A stretch of DNA of 64,000 nt from Synechococcus sp. MIT S9220. GTDB taxonomy: Bacteria > Cyanobacteriota > Cyanobacteriia > PCC-6307 > Cyanobiaceae. Made by a program: the position numbers and the translations under genes. Each line of letters begins with the position of its first letter. The stretch's first letter is position 1. The stretch lies in the NCBI RefSeq assembly GCF_014304815.1, contig NZ_CP047958.1, forward strand, positions 992,001 through 1,056,000. Direction: 5' to 3'. Of the stretch, positions 28,354 to 36,742 are shown one piece after another. The notes under the pieces are model-generated. The model saw only the letters and a program-made list of their open reading frames with translations, was not told where the DNA came from and searched no databases.

Positions 28354-28842
28354 ATGCTGATTATTGAAATTGAATTGCTCATTGCGTTAGTACTTGTTTT
28401 AATAGCTATTACACGTCGTACGGCGATTACCCAGTGGCTTGCTAATAGAAGATACCAAATTGGTCTCAAGAGAGCGCGAACATTATTTCAGTTTTTGGAT
28501 CAAAAAGATGGTCAACAAGCGGTTATTAATCATCTGCTTGAAGAAGGGCATTTTTTGCGTTCAAAGCGTAGGGTTGGAGATTTTTATTGCATTCCGGCTG
28601 AGAATATTGATGGTGAACTACAAAACATTATGCTTAGGATGTCGCATAAGAATGAGCCCAGGTGGATTGCCCTGCGAAGGCTGTATTTAAGTGCAATTCA
28701 GGATGGTTATTTCCAGAAATCTGTTATTGATATTCCGCCCTTGTGGGATCGAGAGTTTGACGTTGTTTATGAGCATTGGAAAGACAACTTGTCAGGTGCT
28801 ATTCAAAAGTATGGCCGAGAAGGCGCTTGGATTGTTGCTTAA
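28354..28842 (+). CDS. Unrecognised protein with N-terminal membrane anchor
   Basis: 162 residues. An N-terminal hydrophobic segment (MLIIEIELLIALVLVLIAI) is followed by a basic stretch (TRRTAITQWLANRRYQ) and a soluble domain of about 120 residues rich in aromatic and charged residues. The charge pattern suggests the domain faces the cytoplasm. I do not recognise the family. It diverges from feoAB across 250 bases and shares the island's A+T-rich codon use, so co-acquisition with the iron genes is possible. Confidence 0.65.
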   Translation: MLIIEIELLIALVLVLIAITRRTAITQWLANRRYQIGLKRARTLFQFLDQKDGQQAVINHLLEEGHFLRSKRRVGDFYCIPAENIDGELQNIMLRMSHKNEPRWIALRRLYLSAIQDGYFQKSVIDIPPLWDREFDVVYEHWKDNLSGAIQKYGREGAWIVA

Positions 28843-29345
28843 GAATTGGCTAATCACTGTAATGTTGATTTCGCATATTGAGTGACCTTCAATGTAATCA
28901 TTCAATGAATGATTGGCTAGCGTTTATGCTTTGCTATTGACTTTATCCATGTATTAATGGATTTAAAAAGACTCTGAAGTAGTCGTCCAATCGCTTTGAA
29001 CAAGCTTTTGAGACCTAGCGGTGGCAATTTCCCGCATTTGCTGCAGTGTGGCATCGGATTGATTGTCTTGCATCTTGTCAACTTTAATCACCGCTCCTTG
29101 TTGCGATCTGATTCTTTCTTTTTCCTTTCTGTCCCGTTAGGCACAACTGCTGCAGAAGTGATCGACTGATCCGCCAATATGTAACGTCGGTAAAGCATGA
29201 TCCCAATTCTGGCAGGCTTTTAGGACGGTTTTGTCTCCTGAATTCTCGTGTTTTATCAGTTTTGTTGTGTTTGCTATTCTCTAATCGCTTGATCCCGCCT
29301 TCCGTTGTTGTTAGTCTGCCCTTAGCTCCACCCTAGCCGCTGCTG
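28843..29345. other. 500-base spacer with one weak small ORF
   Basis: A+T-rich spacer between the membrane-anchored protein and the TM2 gene. Apart from the 42-codon minus-strand candidate at 28963-29091, I see no convincing frame, RNA gene or terminator. Several short inverted repeats (for example TCATTCAATGAATGA near 28898) are present. Confidence 0.5.
28963..29091 (-). CDS. Possible 42-residue protein
   Basis: GTG at 29091 opens a frame reading VIKVDKMQDNQSDATLQQM, then REIATARSQKLVQSDWT and a Ser/Thr tail. AAGGAG lies just upstream but only two bases from the GTG, closer than ideal; an ATG at 29073 is the alternative. The helix followed by SDWT recalls the short motif of phage tail-assembly chaperones, which is suggestive only. 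It may be chance. Confidence 0.3.
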   Translation of the reverse strand: MIKVDKMQDNQSDATLQQMREIATARSQKLVQSDWTTTSESF

Positions 29346-29663
29346 ATGAGAAAAGAGTATCAACATCTAGCTAAGAAGATGTCTCATGGTCAGCAAATGG
29401 TTTTTGAGAATGAGTTTGAGCTTCGTTGTAGACAACCTTCGTTAGGTGTTGTTTACGCTCTTCTTTTGGGTTGGTTTGGTTACCATCGATTTTGGCTGAA
29501 CGATCGTAAAAGCGGCTTGGTTTTTCTTGTCTTTTTCTGGACGTTGTTGCCAGGTTTGTTTTCTATCTTTGATGCTCTATGTATGCGTGAGTTGTGCACT
29601 GGTTATAACAACAAGCTTGCCAAGGAATTGTATGACGATATTAAGGAGATCAGTCCCTACTGA
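29346..29663 (+). CDS. TM2-domain membrane protein
   Basis: A 105-residue protein with a soluble N-terminus of about 30 residues and a TM2 domain: a first helix VVYALLLGWFGYHRFWL around residues 35-51, the conserved G-x-H-x-F turn seen here as GYHRFWLND, then a second helix GLVFLVFFWTLLPGLFSIFD. TM2 proteins are widespread small membrane proteins of unsettled function. It lies between a membrane-anchored protein and the porin, with long A+T-rich spacers either side, so it is probably transcribed alone. Start is the ATG at 29346. Confidence 0.85.
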   Translation: MRKEYQHLAKKMSHGQQMVFENEFELRCRQPSLGVVYALLLGWFGYHRFWLNDRKSGLVFLVFFWTLLPGLFSIFDALCMRELCTGYNNKLAKELYDDIKEISPY

Positions 29664-29689
29664 ATGTTTAATTTAATTCTTGCTAGGTG

Positions 29690-29714
29690 TTGCTCTAAGG
29701 TATTGCTCTAAGGT
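29690..29714. repeat. Short tandem repeat in the TM2-porin spacer
   Basis: TTGCTCTAAGGT occurs twice with one base between copies, and a partial third copy (TTG) follows. It looks like local slippage in A+T-rich spacer upstream of the porin. Confidence 0.8.
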
Positions 29715-29838
29715 GTTGTGTTATTGCGTTGTTTTTGACGCATTGTTGAATCATTTGTATGTAAGGTTTTCGTAATCACTTGCCTTTCGTTTCTTTCTTC
29801 TTAGTATTCGCATTCCTCTTTTTGGTGTGAGGAATCTC

Positions 29839-31455
29839 ATGAAATTGTTCAAGCAACTGCTTGTTGCTCCTGCTGCCCTGGGCTTTCTGGCTCCCATGGC
29901 TGCTGGCGCGACTGAAGTCAATGTTGCTGGTGTTTCTGACTACGCCTCTGTGTCTTCTGACGCGGTTGCTTCTGAGCAGGTCACCAGCATCAACCAGTTC
30001 AACGATGTCTTTCCGACTGACTGGGCTTATCAGGCTCTTAGCAACCTGATCGAGCGCTACGGCTGCGTCGCTGGCTACCCCAACGGCACCTACCGCGGCA
30101 ACCGTGCAATGACCCGCTTTGAAGCGGCTGCACTGCTGAACGCCTGCCTCGACCGCGTCACCGAAGTGACCGACGAGCTCAAGCGTCTGATGAAGGAGTT
30201 CGAAAAAGAACTCGCCATCGTGAAGGGCCGTGTTGACGGACTGGAAGCTCGTGTTGGCGAACTGGAAGCAACCCAGTTCTCCACCACCACCAAGCTTGAA
30301 GGTCAGACGAGCTTTGTGATCGGCGCCAACAGTTTTGGTGGTGATGTTGATGGTCTATCAGTAATTGGTAGTGAGCAGGACTACTCAAATCGTAATTATG
30401 GTGCAACAACTTTCAATTACGACCTTCAGCTCTATCTCAACACCAGTTTCACTGGTAAGGATTTGCTGACTACCACACTTAGATCCGGTAATTTTGGCGA
30501 TACACCGTTCGCTTCCGGAAATCCTACTAATCTATCGACTCTCGAGGTTGCATCGGATTCGGGAGACAAACTCTATATCGATAAAATCTTTTACTCATTT
30601 CCCGTTGGCTCTTCCCTTACATTTGTCGGTGGCGCCAATGTTGGGCAGGATGACATGATGCCGATGTGGCCATCAATCTACCCTTCGGGTGATGGCAATA
30701 CTGTTCTTGACGTTCTTACTCTTAATGGCGCTCCTGGCGCTTACAACAAGACTCAGGGCCCTGGCGCTGCACTGAACTATGAAAATGACGGTTTTGTCGT
30801 AGGCGTCCAGTATGTTGCCGCCAATGGATCTACAAGTAATCCAAGGGAGGGTGGAATCGCTACCGACGGCTCTGCTGGTGTTGGAACCGTGCAGATCGGT
30901 TACCAGGAAGAACAGTGGGGCATCGCCGGTGTGTATTCCTACCTTCAAGATGCCAGTCTTGTCCCCTACACGACGTTCTTTACGCAGGAGAAATACCTCC
31001 TCAGCGATGCAGCCAGCAGCAGTTCTTTGAACGCCTTTGCTCTTTCCGGTTATTGGCAGCCTGAAGATACTAGTTGGGTTCCTGCGATCAGTGCTGGTTG
31101 GGGCCTTAACACCACCTCCAACACAGATGGTTCTCCTGACGGAATAGTCACAACCTCTCAGTCATGGCAAGTTTCTCTTCACTGGGATGATGCATTCTTG
31201 CAAGGTAATGCTCTTGGTTTGGCGATTGGCCAACCAACTTTCGCTACATCATTGAAGGGCGGCGACACTCCTTTTGATGGGAACTATGTCATGGAAGCGT
31301 ATTATGGCTTCCAGGTTACGGATAACGTTACTGTCACCCCAGCTGTTTTTTACCTGAGCCGTCCACTGGGTCAAACAACTTACAGTGGGACTCAAGGAAA
31401 AGACGGTACGTTTAATCAGTTTGGAGGACTCCTTCGGACCACGTTCAAGTTCTGA
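29839..31455 (+). CDS. SLH-domain outer-membrane porin (Som/OprB type)
   Basis: A 538-residue cyanobacterial porin. A signal peptide (KLFKQLLVAPAALGFLAPMA) precedes an SLH domain near residues 50-105 (FPTDWAYQALSNLIERYGC, GYPNGTYRGNRAMTRFEAA) that binds peptidoglycan. A coiled-coil follows (about 110-155) and then an OprB-like beta barrel ending FGGLLRTTFKF, with the terminal Phe expected of outer-membrane proteins. It passes small solutes; its position beside feoAB suggests, without proof, iron-related use. The start is ATG 29839. The SLH and coiled-coil portion is G+C-rich with highly biased codons, whereas the barrel portion is A+T-rich, so the gene looks mosaic. Confidence 0.93.
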   Translation: MKLFKQLLVAPAALGFLAPMAAGATEVNVAGVSDYASVSSDAVASEQVTSINQFNDVFPTDWAYQALSNLIERYGCVAGYPNGTYRGNRAMTRFEAAALLNACLDRVTEVTDELKRLMKEFEKELAIVKGRVDGLEARVGELEATQFSTTTKLEGQTSFVIGANSFGGDVDGLSVIGSEQDYSNRNYGATTFNYDLQLYLNTSFTGKDLLTTTLRSGNFGDTPFASGNPTNLSTLEVASDSGDKLYIDKIFYSFPVGSSLTFVGGANVGQDDMMPMWPSIYPSGDGNTVLDVLTLNGAPGAYNKTQGPGAALNYENDGFVVGVQYVAANGSTSNPREGGIATDGSAGVGTVQIGYQEEQWGIAGVYSYLQDASLVPYTTFFTQEKYLLSDAASSSSLNAFALSGYWQPEDTSWVPAISAGWGLNTTSNTDGSPDGIVTTSQSWQVSLHWDDAFLQGNALGLAIGQPTFATSLKGGDTPFDGNYVMEAYYGFQVTDNVTVTPAVFYLSRPLGQTTYSGTQGKDGTFNQFGGLLRTTFKF

Positions 31456-31515
31456 TTTAGTCCATCTGTTCAAGTTGATGTCTTAATTCCTGCAACATCG
31501 ATCTGGTATGAAGTC

Positions 31516-31545
31516 AAGCCGGCCTGTTCTGCATGCCGGCTTTTT
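31516..31545 (+). terminator. Intrinsic terminator of the porin gene
   Basis: AAGCCGGC and GCCGGCTT form an 8-bp stem around an 11-base loop, followed by T residues, 60 bases past the porin stop codon. Confidence 0.85.
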
Positions 31546-31606
31546 GTTGATTAAGGCGGCACTAATCCTTTTAATGACACTCTGTTGTGCAGTCAGTTAA
31601 TTCCCG

Positions 31607-31921
31607 ATGAGTGAACAGACCGGTCAAACGCATCCCCTCTATGCAACTGATCGCGACCAAGTGGATGCCTTACTTGGCCATCAGGGTGATCCCGGCCCGG
31701 AGCAGCTCACTGTTGCGGCGAGACTTGTGATGCGATACGGCGATTTCCCAGGTGCTGATGACATCAAACAGGACATTCAGAAGGTTGTGACTGGCTGGGG
31801 CCTTGACTCCCACAGTCTCAATGCCCGTTGTCGTGAGATCTGGGCCAGTGGCTGGAAGCCTGGTCAGCAACTCGATAGCGATCTTGGTTCCGGTGCTGAT
31901 GTTGCCGACCAGGAGGGATAA
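31607..31921 (+). CDS. DUF3288 family protein
   Basis: A 104-residue soluble protein. QTHPLYATDRDQVDALLG near residue 7 and the stretch ARLVMRYGDFPGADDIKQDI are typical, as I recall, of the cyanobacterial DUF3288 family, which has no known function. Base composition returns here to the G+C-rich background, marking the right edge of the island. It converges on rpe, whose stop lies about 65 bases downstream. Confidence 0.88.
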   Translation: MSEQTGQTHPLYATDRDQVDALLGHQGDPGPEQLTVAARLVMRYGDFPGADDIKQDIQKVVTGWGLDSHSLNARCREIWASGWKPGQQLDSDLGSGADVADQEG

Positions 31922-31986
31922 GTGCAGAGGAATGGGCGATCCCCAGTGATTGTCGAGGCAGCCCATTCATCAGAGCAATCCAGCGT

Positions 31987-32721
31987 TTATGCAGGAGTCG
32001 GAAGCACTTTCCCTGCCCTGGCTTCCTCTGCAACGCGGCGTAGGTCGTCGCATCCTTCCTTCAATGTTGGATAGGCAAACATCCCGCTCCCAGCAATGAA
32101 GCAGTTAGCGCCTGCAGCGCAACATTGGGAGATGGTCCAGTTCGCTTTGATGCCGCCGTCGACTTCGATGTCAACGCTCAGTCCACGTTCATCGATTGTT
32201 TTTCTCAGTTTTGAAATCTTGTCCAACATTGTGGGGATATAGGCCTGTCCACCAAATCCAGGATTCACAGTCATCACCAAAACGTGGTCGACCATATCGA
32301 GCACGTTTTCAACCATCTCCATGGGTGTATGGGGATTCATCGCAACAGAAGGACTGCCCCCGAGTTGCCGGATCCTGCCGAGTACTCGATGCAGGTGTGT
32401 GTTGGACTCAACGTGGGCAATCACCACTCCAGGCTCTCCGTTTGGGCCCTTGGTTGCATTCACATAGTCCTCAAGCATCGTTTCTGCGTTGTATTGGCTC
32501 ACCATCAGTTGGGTCTCAAACTTCACATCGCAGTATTTGCGGCACGCCTTAATCAGTTCAGGGCCGAATGTGAGGTTCGGCACGAAGTTGCCGTCCATCA
32601 CGTCAAACTGAATCCTGTCGACACCAGCGGCTTCGAGATCCTTCACGCATTGGCCCATCGCGGCCCAATCAGCGGGCAGCACCGATGGAATGATCTGAAT
32701 CGGGCGTTCTGATGCGGTCAT
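31987..32721 (-). CDS. rpe: Ribulose-phosphate 3-epimerase
   Basis: Interconverts ribulose 5-phosphate and xylulose 5-phosphate in the Calvin and pentose phosphate cycles. 244 residues from the ATG at 32721 (the frame stays open to 33009 but overlaps glpX). TIM-barrel motifs: IIPSVLPADWAAMG near the start, FDVMDGNFVPNLTFGP with metal-binding His/Asp sites, VMTVNPGFGGQAYIP and VDGGIKANW. It diverges from glpX across about 155 bases, which should hold both promoters; co-location of two Calvin-cycle genes fits joint regulation. Confidence 0.96.
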   Translation of the reverse strand: MTASERPIQIIPSVLPADWAAMGQCVKDLEAAGVDRIQFDVMDGNFVPNLTFGPELIKACRKYCDVKFETQLMVSQYNAETMLEDYVNATKGPNGEPGVVIAHVESNTHLHRVLGRIRQLGGSPSVAMNPHTPMEMVENVLDMVDHVLVMTVNPGFGGQAYIPTMLDKISKLRKTIDERGLSVDIEVDGGIKANWTISQCCAAGANCFIAGSGMFAYPTLKEGCDDLRRVAEEARAGKVLPTPA

Positions 32722-32878
32722 GGAGGGCCTTAAAACTCGGGGGACTTTAGAGAAGAACCCCTGATCTGAGGTTTGTTTGAATTGACTGATACAGTAAGCC
32801 GCGCTTTTGAGCGAAAAGCCCAGTGGCGCCAAGCCCTGAGAGCTGATCCTCTCCGCATTAGTTCCCCGCCGCACAACA

Positions 32879-33883
32879 GTGGATCGCACTCTCATCCAGG
32901 AAATTCTTGAGGTCGTTGAGCAGGCGGCCATTGCCTCTGCCGAGCTCACAGGCCTCGGCCAAAAAGACGAAGCTGATGCCGCAGCGGTGGAAGCCATGCG
33001 CAAACGCATGGGTCAGATCGAAATGCAGGGCCGAATCGTGATTGGAGAAGGCGAGCGTGACGAAGCTCCCATGCTCTATATCGGTGAAGAAGTCGGTTCA
33101 GGCAAGGGCCCTGGCGTTGACTTTGCTGTTGATCCCTGCGAAGGCACCAACCTTTGCGCGAACAACCAGCGCGGATCAATGGCTGTGCTCGCAGCTTCCG
33201 ATCGTGGCGGGCTGTTCAATGCTCCTGACTTCTACATGAAGAAGTTGGCAGCTCCCCCGGCTGCTAAGGGCAAGGTTGACATTCGCAAATCGGCGACGGA
33301 GAACATCAAAATTCTCAGCGAGTGTCTCGGAATAGCTGTAAGTGATCTCACGATTGTGGTGATGGATCGAGCTCGTCACAAGAGCTTGATTGCTGAAATC
33401 CGTGCGACTGGAGCCAGGGTTCAGCCCATCTCCGATGGTGATGTGCAAGCTGCCATTGCCTGTGGTTTTGCTGGCACTGGCACCCATTGCCTCATGGGTA
33501 TCGGTGCAGCTCCCGAAGGTGTGATCTCAGCAGCGGCTATGCGTGCTCTGGGCGGCCACTTCCAAGGTCAGTTGGTCTATGACCCTGCCATCGCCCAGAC
33601 CTCTGAGTGGGCTGACATGACCAAGGAAGGCAACCTGGCGCGACTTTCCGAAATGGGAATCACCGATCCCGACAAGATCTATGAAGCTGATGAGTTGGCT
33701 TCTGGTGAGCATGTGATTTTTGCTGGAAGTGGCATCACGGATGGCCTGTTGTTCCACGGCGTTAAGTTTGAGAATGACTGCACTCGCACAAGCAGCCTGA
33801 TCATCAGCAACCTTGACAACACCTGCCGTTTCACCAACACGGTTCATATCAAGGACGGTGCACAGAGCATTGCTCTGAGCTGA
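32879..33883 (+). CDS. glpX: Fructose-1,6-/sedoheptulose-1,7-bisphosphatase, class II
   Basis: The dual-function F/SBPase of cyanobacteria, a Calvin-cycle enzyme releasing phosphate from both bisphosphates. 334 residues in the GlpX family: the N-terminal helix [20 protein letters not shown], the metal-binding [21 protein letters not shown] near residues 52-72 and [15 protein letters not shown] near 79-93, and [19 protein letters not shown]. It begins with GTG at 32879. hemA follows after about 30 bases. Cyanobacteria usually rely on this protein for SBPase activity. Confidence 0.96.
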   Translation: MDRTLIQEILEVVEQAAIASAELTGLGQKDEADAAAVEAMRKRMGQIEMQGRIVIGEGERDEAPMLYIGEEVGSGKGPGVDFAVDPCEGTNLCANNQRGSMAVLAASDRGGLFNAPDFYMKKLAAPPAAKGKVDIRKSATENIKILSECLGIAVSDLTIVVMDRARHKSLIAEIRATGARVQPISDGDVQAAIACGFAGTGTHCLMGIGAAPEGVISAAAMRALGGHFQGQLVYDPAIAQTSEWADMTKEGNLARLSEMGITDPDKIYEADELASGEHVIFAGSGITDGLLFHGVKFENDCTRTSSLIISNLDNTCRFTNTVHIKDGAQSIALS

Positions 33884-33914
33884 CCTCCTTCTTTCAGCAG
33901 CGAGGGTTTTCTCC

Positions 33915-35228
33915 ATGCACATCGCCGTTGTCGGCCTCAGTCATCGAACGGCACCGGTCGAAGTGCGCGAAAAGCTCAGTATTCCTGAGCAAACCATGGA
34001 GGAATCCCTGCAGAATCTGCGGGGTCATGACCAGGTGCTTGAGGCTTCGATTCTCAGCACCTGTAATCGTCTTGAGATTTATACCCTGGTCCGCAACCCG
34101 GAATTGGGAATTTCGGCTGTCAGGGAGTTTTTGAGCGGACATTCCGGACTGGATACCGGCGATCTGAAACCCCACCTGTTCACCTTCCACCACGAGGATG
34201 CCGTTGGTCATCTGATGAGGGTTGCCGCCGGTCTTGACAGCCTGGTGCTTGGGGAGGGGCAGATCCTGTCCCAGGTCAAGAAAATGATGCGTCTGGGGCA
34301 GGAGCACAAATCGCTCGGCCCGATCCTCAATCGATTGCTCACGCAAGCTGTGAGCACAGGCAAAAGGGTTCGTAGTGAAACCAATCTGGGCACCGGTGCC
34401 GTTTCCATCAGCTCCGCGGCTGTTGAGCTTGCCCAGTTGAAGCTGGGTCAGAGCCGTGGTGTGGATGATCTGGTCACCCTTGAGGATGAACAGGTGGCCG
34501 TTGTTGGTGCGGGGCGAATGAGTCGTCTTCTGCTTCAACATCTGAAAGCGAAGGGTGCTTCAGGTGTTGTTGTTTTGAACCGCACTGTGAGCCGTGCACA
34601 GGCTCTCGCTGCCGACTTCCCGGATCTGCCCGTGCAGTGCCGCCCACTCGAGGATCTTGATCACTGCCTGAGCACCTGTTCGCTGGTCTTCACCAGTACG
34701 GCAGCGGATGATCCAATTATTGATGCCAGTCGACTTCAGCAGTTGAATCGTCGCAGTTCGCTGCGCCTGGTCGACATCGGCGTTCCCCGCAACATTGACG
34801 CTGATGTGGATGGAATCTCCGGTGTTGAGGCTTACGACGTCGATGATCTGAAGGAAGTTGTCGAACGCAATCAGGAAGCTCGACAGCAGGTGGCTCGTGA
34901 GGCTCAGGGCCTGCTTGATGAAGAAGCGAGGCTTTTCCTGGAATGGTGGGACAGTCTGGAGGCAGTTCCGACCATCAACCGACTTCGTTCTTCTCTGGAG
35001 TCGATTCGCTCCGAAGAATTGCAAAAGGCGCTGAGCCGCATGGGACCTGATTTCTCGGCGCGTGAGCGCAAGGTGGTGGAAGCTCTTAGCAAGGGCATCA
35101 TCAACAAGATCTTGCACACCCCGGTGACATCACTGCGTGCACCACAGCAGCGCAGCGAACGACAAAATGCTCTGCTTGTGGTCGAGCGTTTGTTTGATCT
35201 GGTGCAGGATGACGAGCAGGAACGCTGA
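33915..35228 (+). CDS. hemA: Glutamyl-tRNA reductase
   Basis: Reduces glutamyl-tRNA to glutamate 1-semialdehyde with NADPH, the first committed step of heme and chlorophyll synthesis. 437 residues: VVGLSHRTAPVEVREKL near residue 5, the catalytic Cys in LSTCNRLEIY near 48-50, the His region in LFTFHHEDAVGHLMRVAAGL, the Rossmann VAVVGAGRMSRLLLQHL near 195, and a C-terminal dimerisation helix. It follows glpX closely. As the entry point to tetrapyrroles it is functionally linked with chlH elsewhere in the window. Confidence 0.97.
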   Translation: MHIAVVGLSHRTAPVEVREKLSIPEQTMEESLQNLRGHDQVLEASILSTCNRLEIYTLVRNPELGISAVREFLSGHSGLDTGDLKPHLFTFHHEDAVGHLMRVAAGLDSLVLGEGQILSQVKKMMRLGQEHKSLGPILNRLLTQAVSTGKRVRSETNLGTGAVSISSAAVELAQLKLGQSRGVDDLVTLEDEQVAVVGAGRMSRLLLQHLKAKGASGVVVLNRTVSRAQALAADFPDLPVQCRPLEDLDHCLSTCSLVFTSTAADDPIIDASRLQQLNRRSSLRLVDIGVPRNIDADVDGISGVEAYDVDDLKEVVERNQEARQQVAREAQGLLDEEARLFLEWWDSLEAVPTINRLRSSLESIRSEELQKALSRMGPDFSARERKVVEALSKGIINKILHTPVTSLRAPQQRSERQNALLVVERLFDLVQDDEQER

Positions 35229-35359
35229 GTGATTTCCGACTCGCAAGTTCCCTGTCTAAAACTGATTCCCAGCATTCTCGTCGGATCTGGCCCATGCATC
35301 GGTTTGGAGCACCAAAAGTCCGGTAGGTTTGCCCGGCAAAGCCGATCTGCGGGGGCGGC

Positions 35360-36655
35360 ATGAAGCGTGTTCTGGCCATCATTCTCGGGGGAGGAGCGGG
35401 AACGCGTCTATATCCCCTCACCAAGATGCGGGCCAAGCCCGCGGTTCCTCTCGCGGGTAAGTACCGACTGATCGATATTCCGATCAGCAACTGCATCAAC
35501 TCCGACATCAACAAGATGTACGTGATGACGCAGTTCAACAGTGCGTCGCTGAACCGTCACCTGAGCCAGACGTTCAACCTCAGCAATTCCTTTGGCGGAG
35601 GCTTCGTCGAGGTTCTTGCTGCTCAGCAGACTCCAGACAGCCCTTCCTGGTTCGAAGGCACTGCTGATGCTGTTCGCAAATATCAGTGGCTATTCCAGGA
35701 ATGGGATGTCGATGAATATCTGATCCTGTCCGGTGATCAGCTGTATCGCATGGACTACAGCCGTTTTATCGAGCATCACCGCCGCACCGGAGCCGATCTG
35801 ACGGTGGCGGCTCTCCCTGTTGATGCCAAACAGGCTGAATCCTTCGGTCTGATGAGAACAGATGATGATGGCAACATTCAGGAATTCCGTGAGAAGCCAA
35901 AGGGTGACTCCCTACTTGAGATGGCCGTCGACACCGCACGCTTCGGGTTGAGTCCCGAATCTGCGAAGGAGCGCCCTTATCTGGCTTCGATGGGCATTTA
36001 TGTGTTCAGCCGTCAGACACTGTTCGATCTCCTTGATGGCAACACCAACCACAAGGATTTTGGCAAGGAAGTCATCCCTGAGTCACTTGCTCAAGGGGAC
36101 AAACTCCAGAGCTATGTCTTTGATGACTACTGGGAAGATATCGGCACGATCGGTGCGTTCTATGAGGCCAACCTCGCACTGACACAACAACCACAACCAC
36201 CGTTCAGCTTCTACGACGAGAAATTCCCGATCTACACAAGGCCGCGTTATCTGCCTCCGAGCAAGCTTGTTGATGCTCAGATCACCAATTCAATTGTCGG
36301 CGAAGGGTCGATTTTGAAGTCCTGCAGCGTTCATCACTGCGTTCTGGGCGTCCGTAGCAGGCTTGAGTCGGATGTGGTCATTCAAGACACCCTCGTGATG
36401 GGTGCTGATTTCTTCGAGTCGAGCGAAGAGCGAGCCGTGCTTAAAGAGCGCGGTGGCATCCCTCTCGGAGTGGGTCAGGGCACCACGGTCAAGAGAGCCA
36501 TTCTCGACAAAAATGCTCGTATTGGTTCCAATGTCAGCATCGTGAATAAGGACCATGTTGAAGAAGCTGATCGCCCGGAGTTCGGCTTCTACATCCGTAA
36601 TGGAATCGTGGTCGTTGTCAAAAATGCTTCGATTCCTGATGGAAGTGTGATCTGA
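35360..36655 (+). CDS. glgC: Glucose-1-phosphate adenylyltransferase
   Basis: Makes ADP-glucose for glycogen, and is the controlled step of carbon storage. 431 residues: the nucleotidyltransferase opening [20 protein letters not shown] near residue 9, the glucose-1-phosphate region in FWFEGTADA-like [15 protein letters not shown], the catalytic [11 protein letters not shown], and a C-terminal left-handed beta helix. In cyanobacteria it is activated by 3-phosphoglycerate and inhibited by phosphate. It lies 130 bases after hemA and before gnd, all on one strand. Confidence 0.97.
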   Translation: MKRVLAIILGGGAGTRLYPLTKMRAKPAVPLAGKYRLIDIPISNCINSDINKMYVMTQFNSASLNRHLSQTFNLSNSFGGGFVEVLAAQQTPDSPSWFEGTADAVRKYQWLFQEWDVDEYLILSGDQLYRMDYSRFIEHHRRTGADLTVAALPVDAKQAESFGLMRTDDDGNIQEFREKPKGDSLLEMAVDTARFGLSPESAKERPYLASMGIYVFSRQTLFDLLDGNTNHKDFGKEVIPESLAQGDKLQSYVFDDYWEDIGTIGAFYEANLALTQQPQPPFSFYDEKFPIYTRPRYLPPSKLVDAQITNSIVGEGSILKSCSVHHCVLGVRSRLESDVVIQDTLVMGADFFESSEERAVLKERGGIPLGVGQGTTVKRAILDKNARIGSNVSIVNKDHVEEADRPEFGFYIRNGIVVVVKNASIPDGSVI

Positions 36656-36676
36656 TCATTCATTCCTGACAGAGAT

Positions 36677-36712
36677 TGACCACGTTGCAGCCGACTGCGG
36701 TTGTCGTGGTCA
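36677..36712 (+). terminator. Hairpin between glgC and gnd
   Basis: TGACCACG and CGTGGTCA form an 8-bp stem enclosing a smaller GCAG/CTGC stem. No T-run follows, so it is a weak or factor-assisted terminator, or a processing site. Confidence 0.4.
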
Positions 36713-36742
36713 CACTGTTGTCAGTGAATCGTCCAAACGAGC

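Noticed and set aside
33894-34541. 215-codon minus-strand frame inside hemA
   Set aside because: It is a shadow of hemA codon bias; the translation lacks coherent structure.
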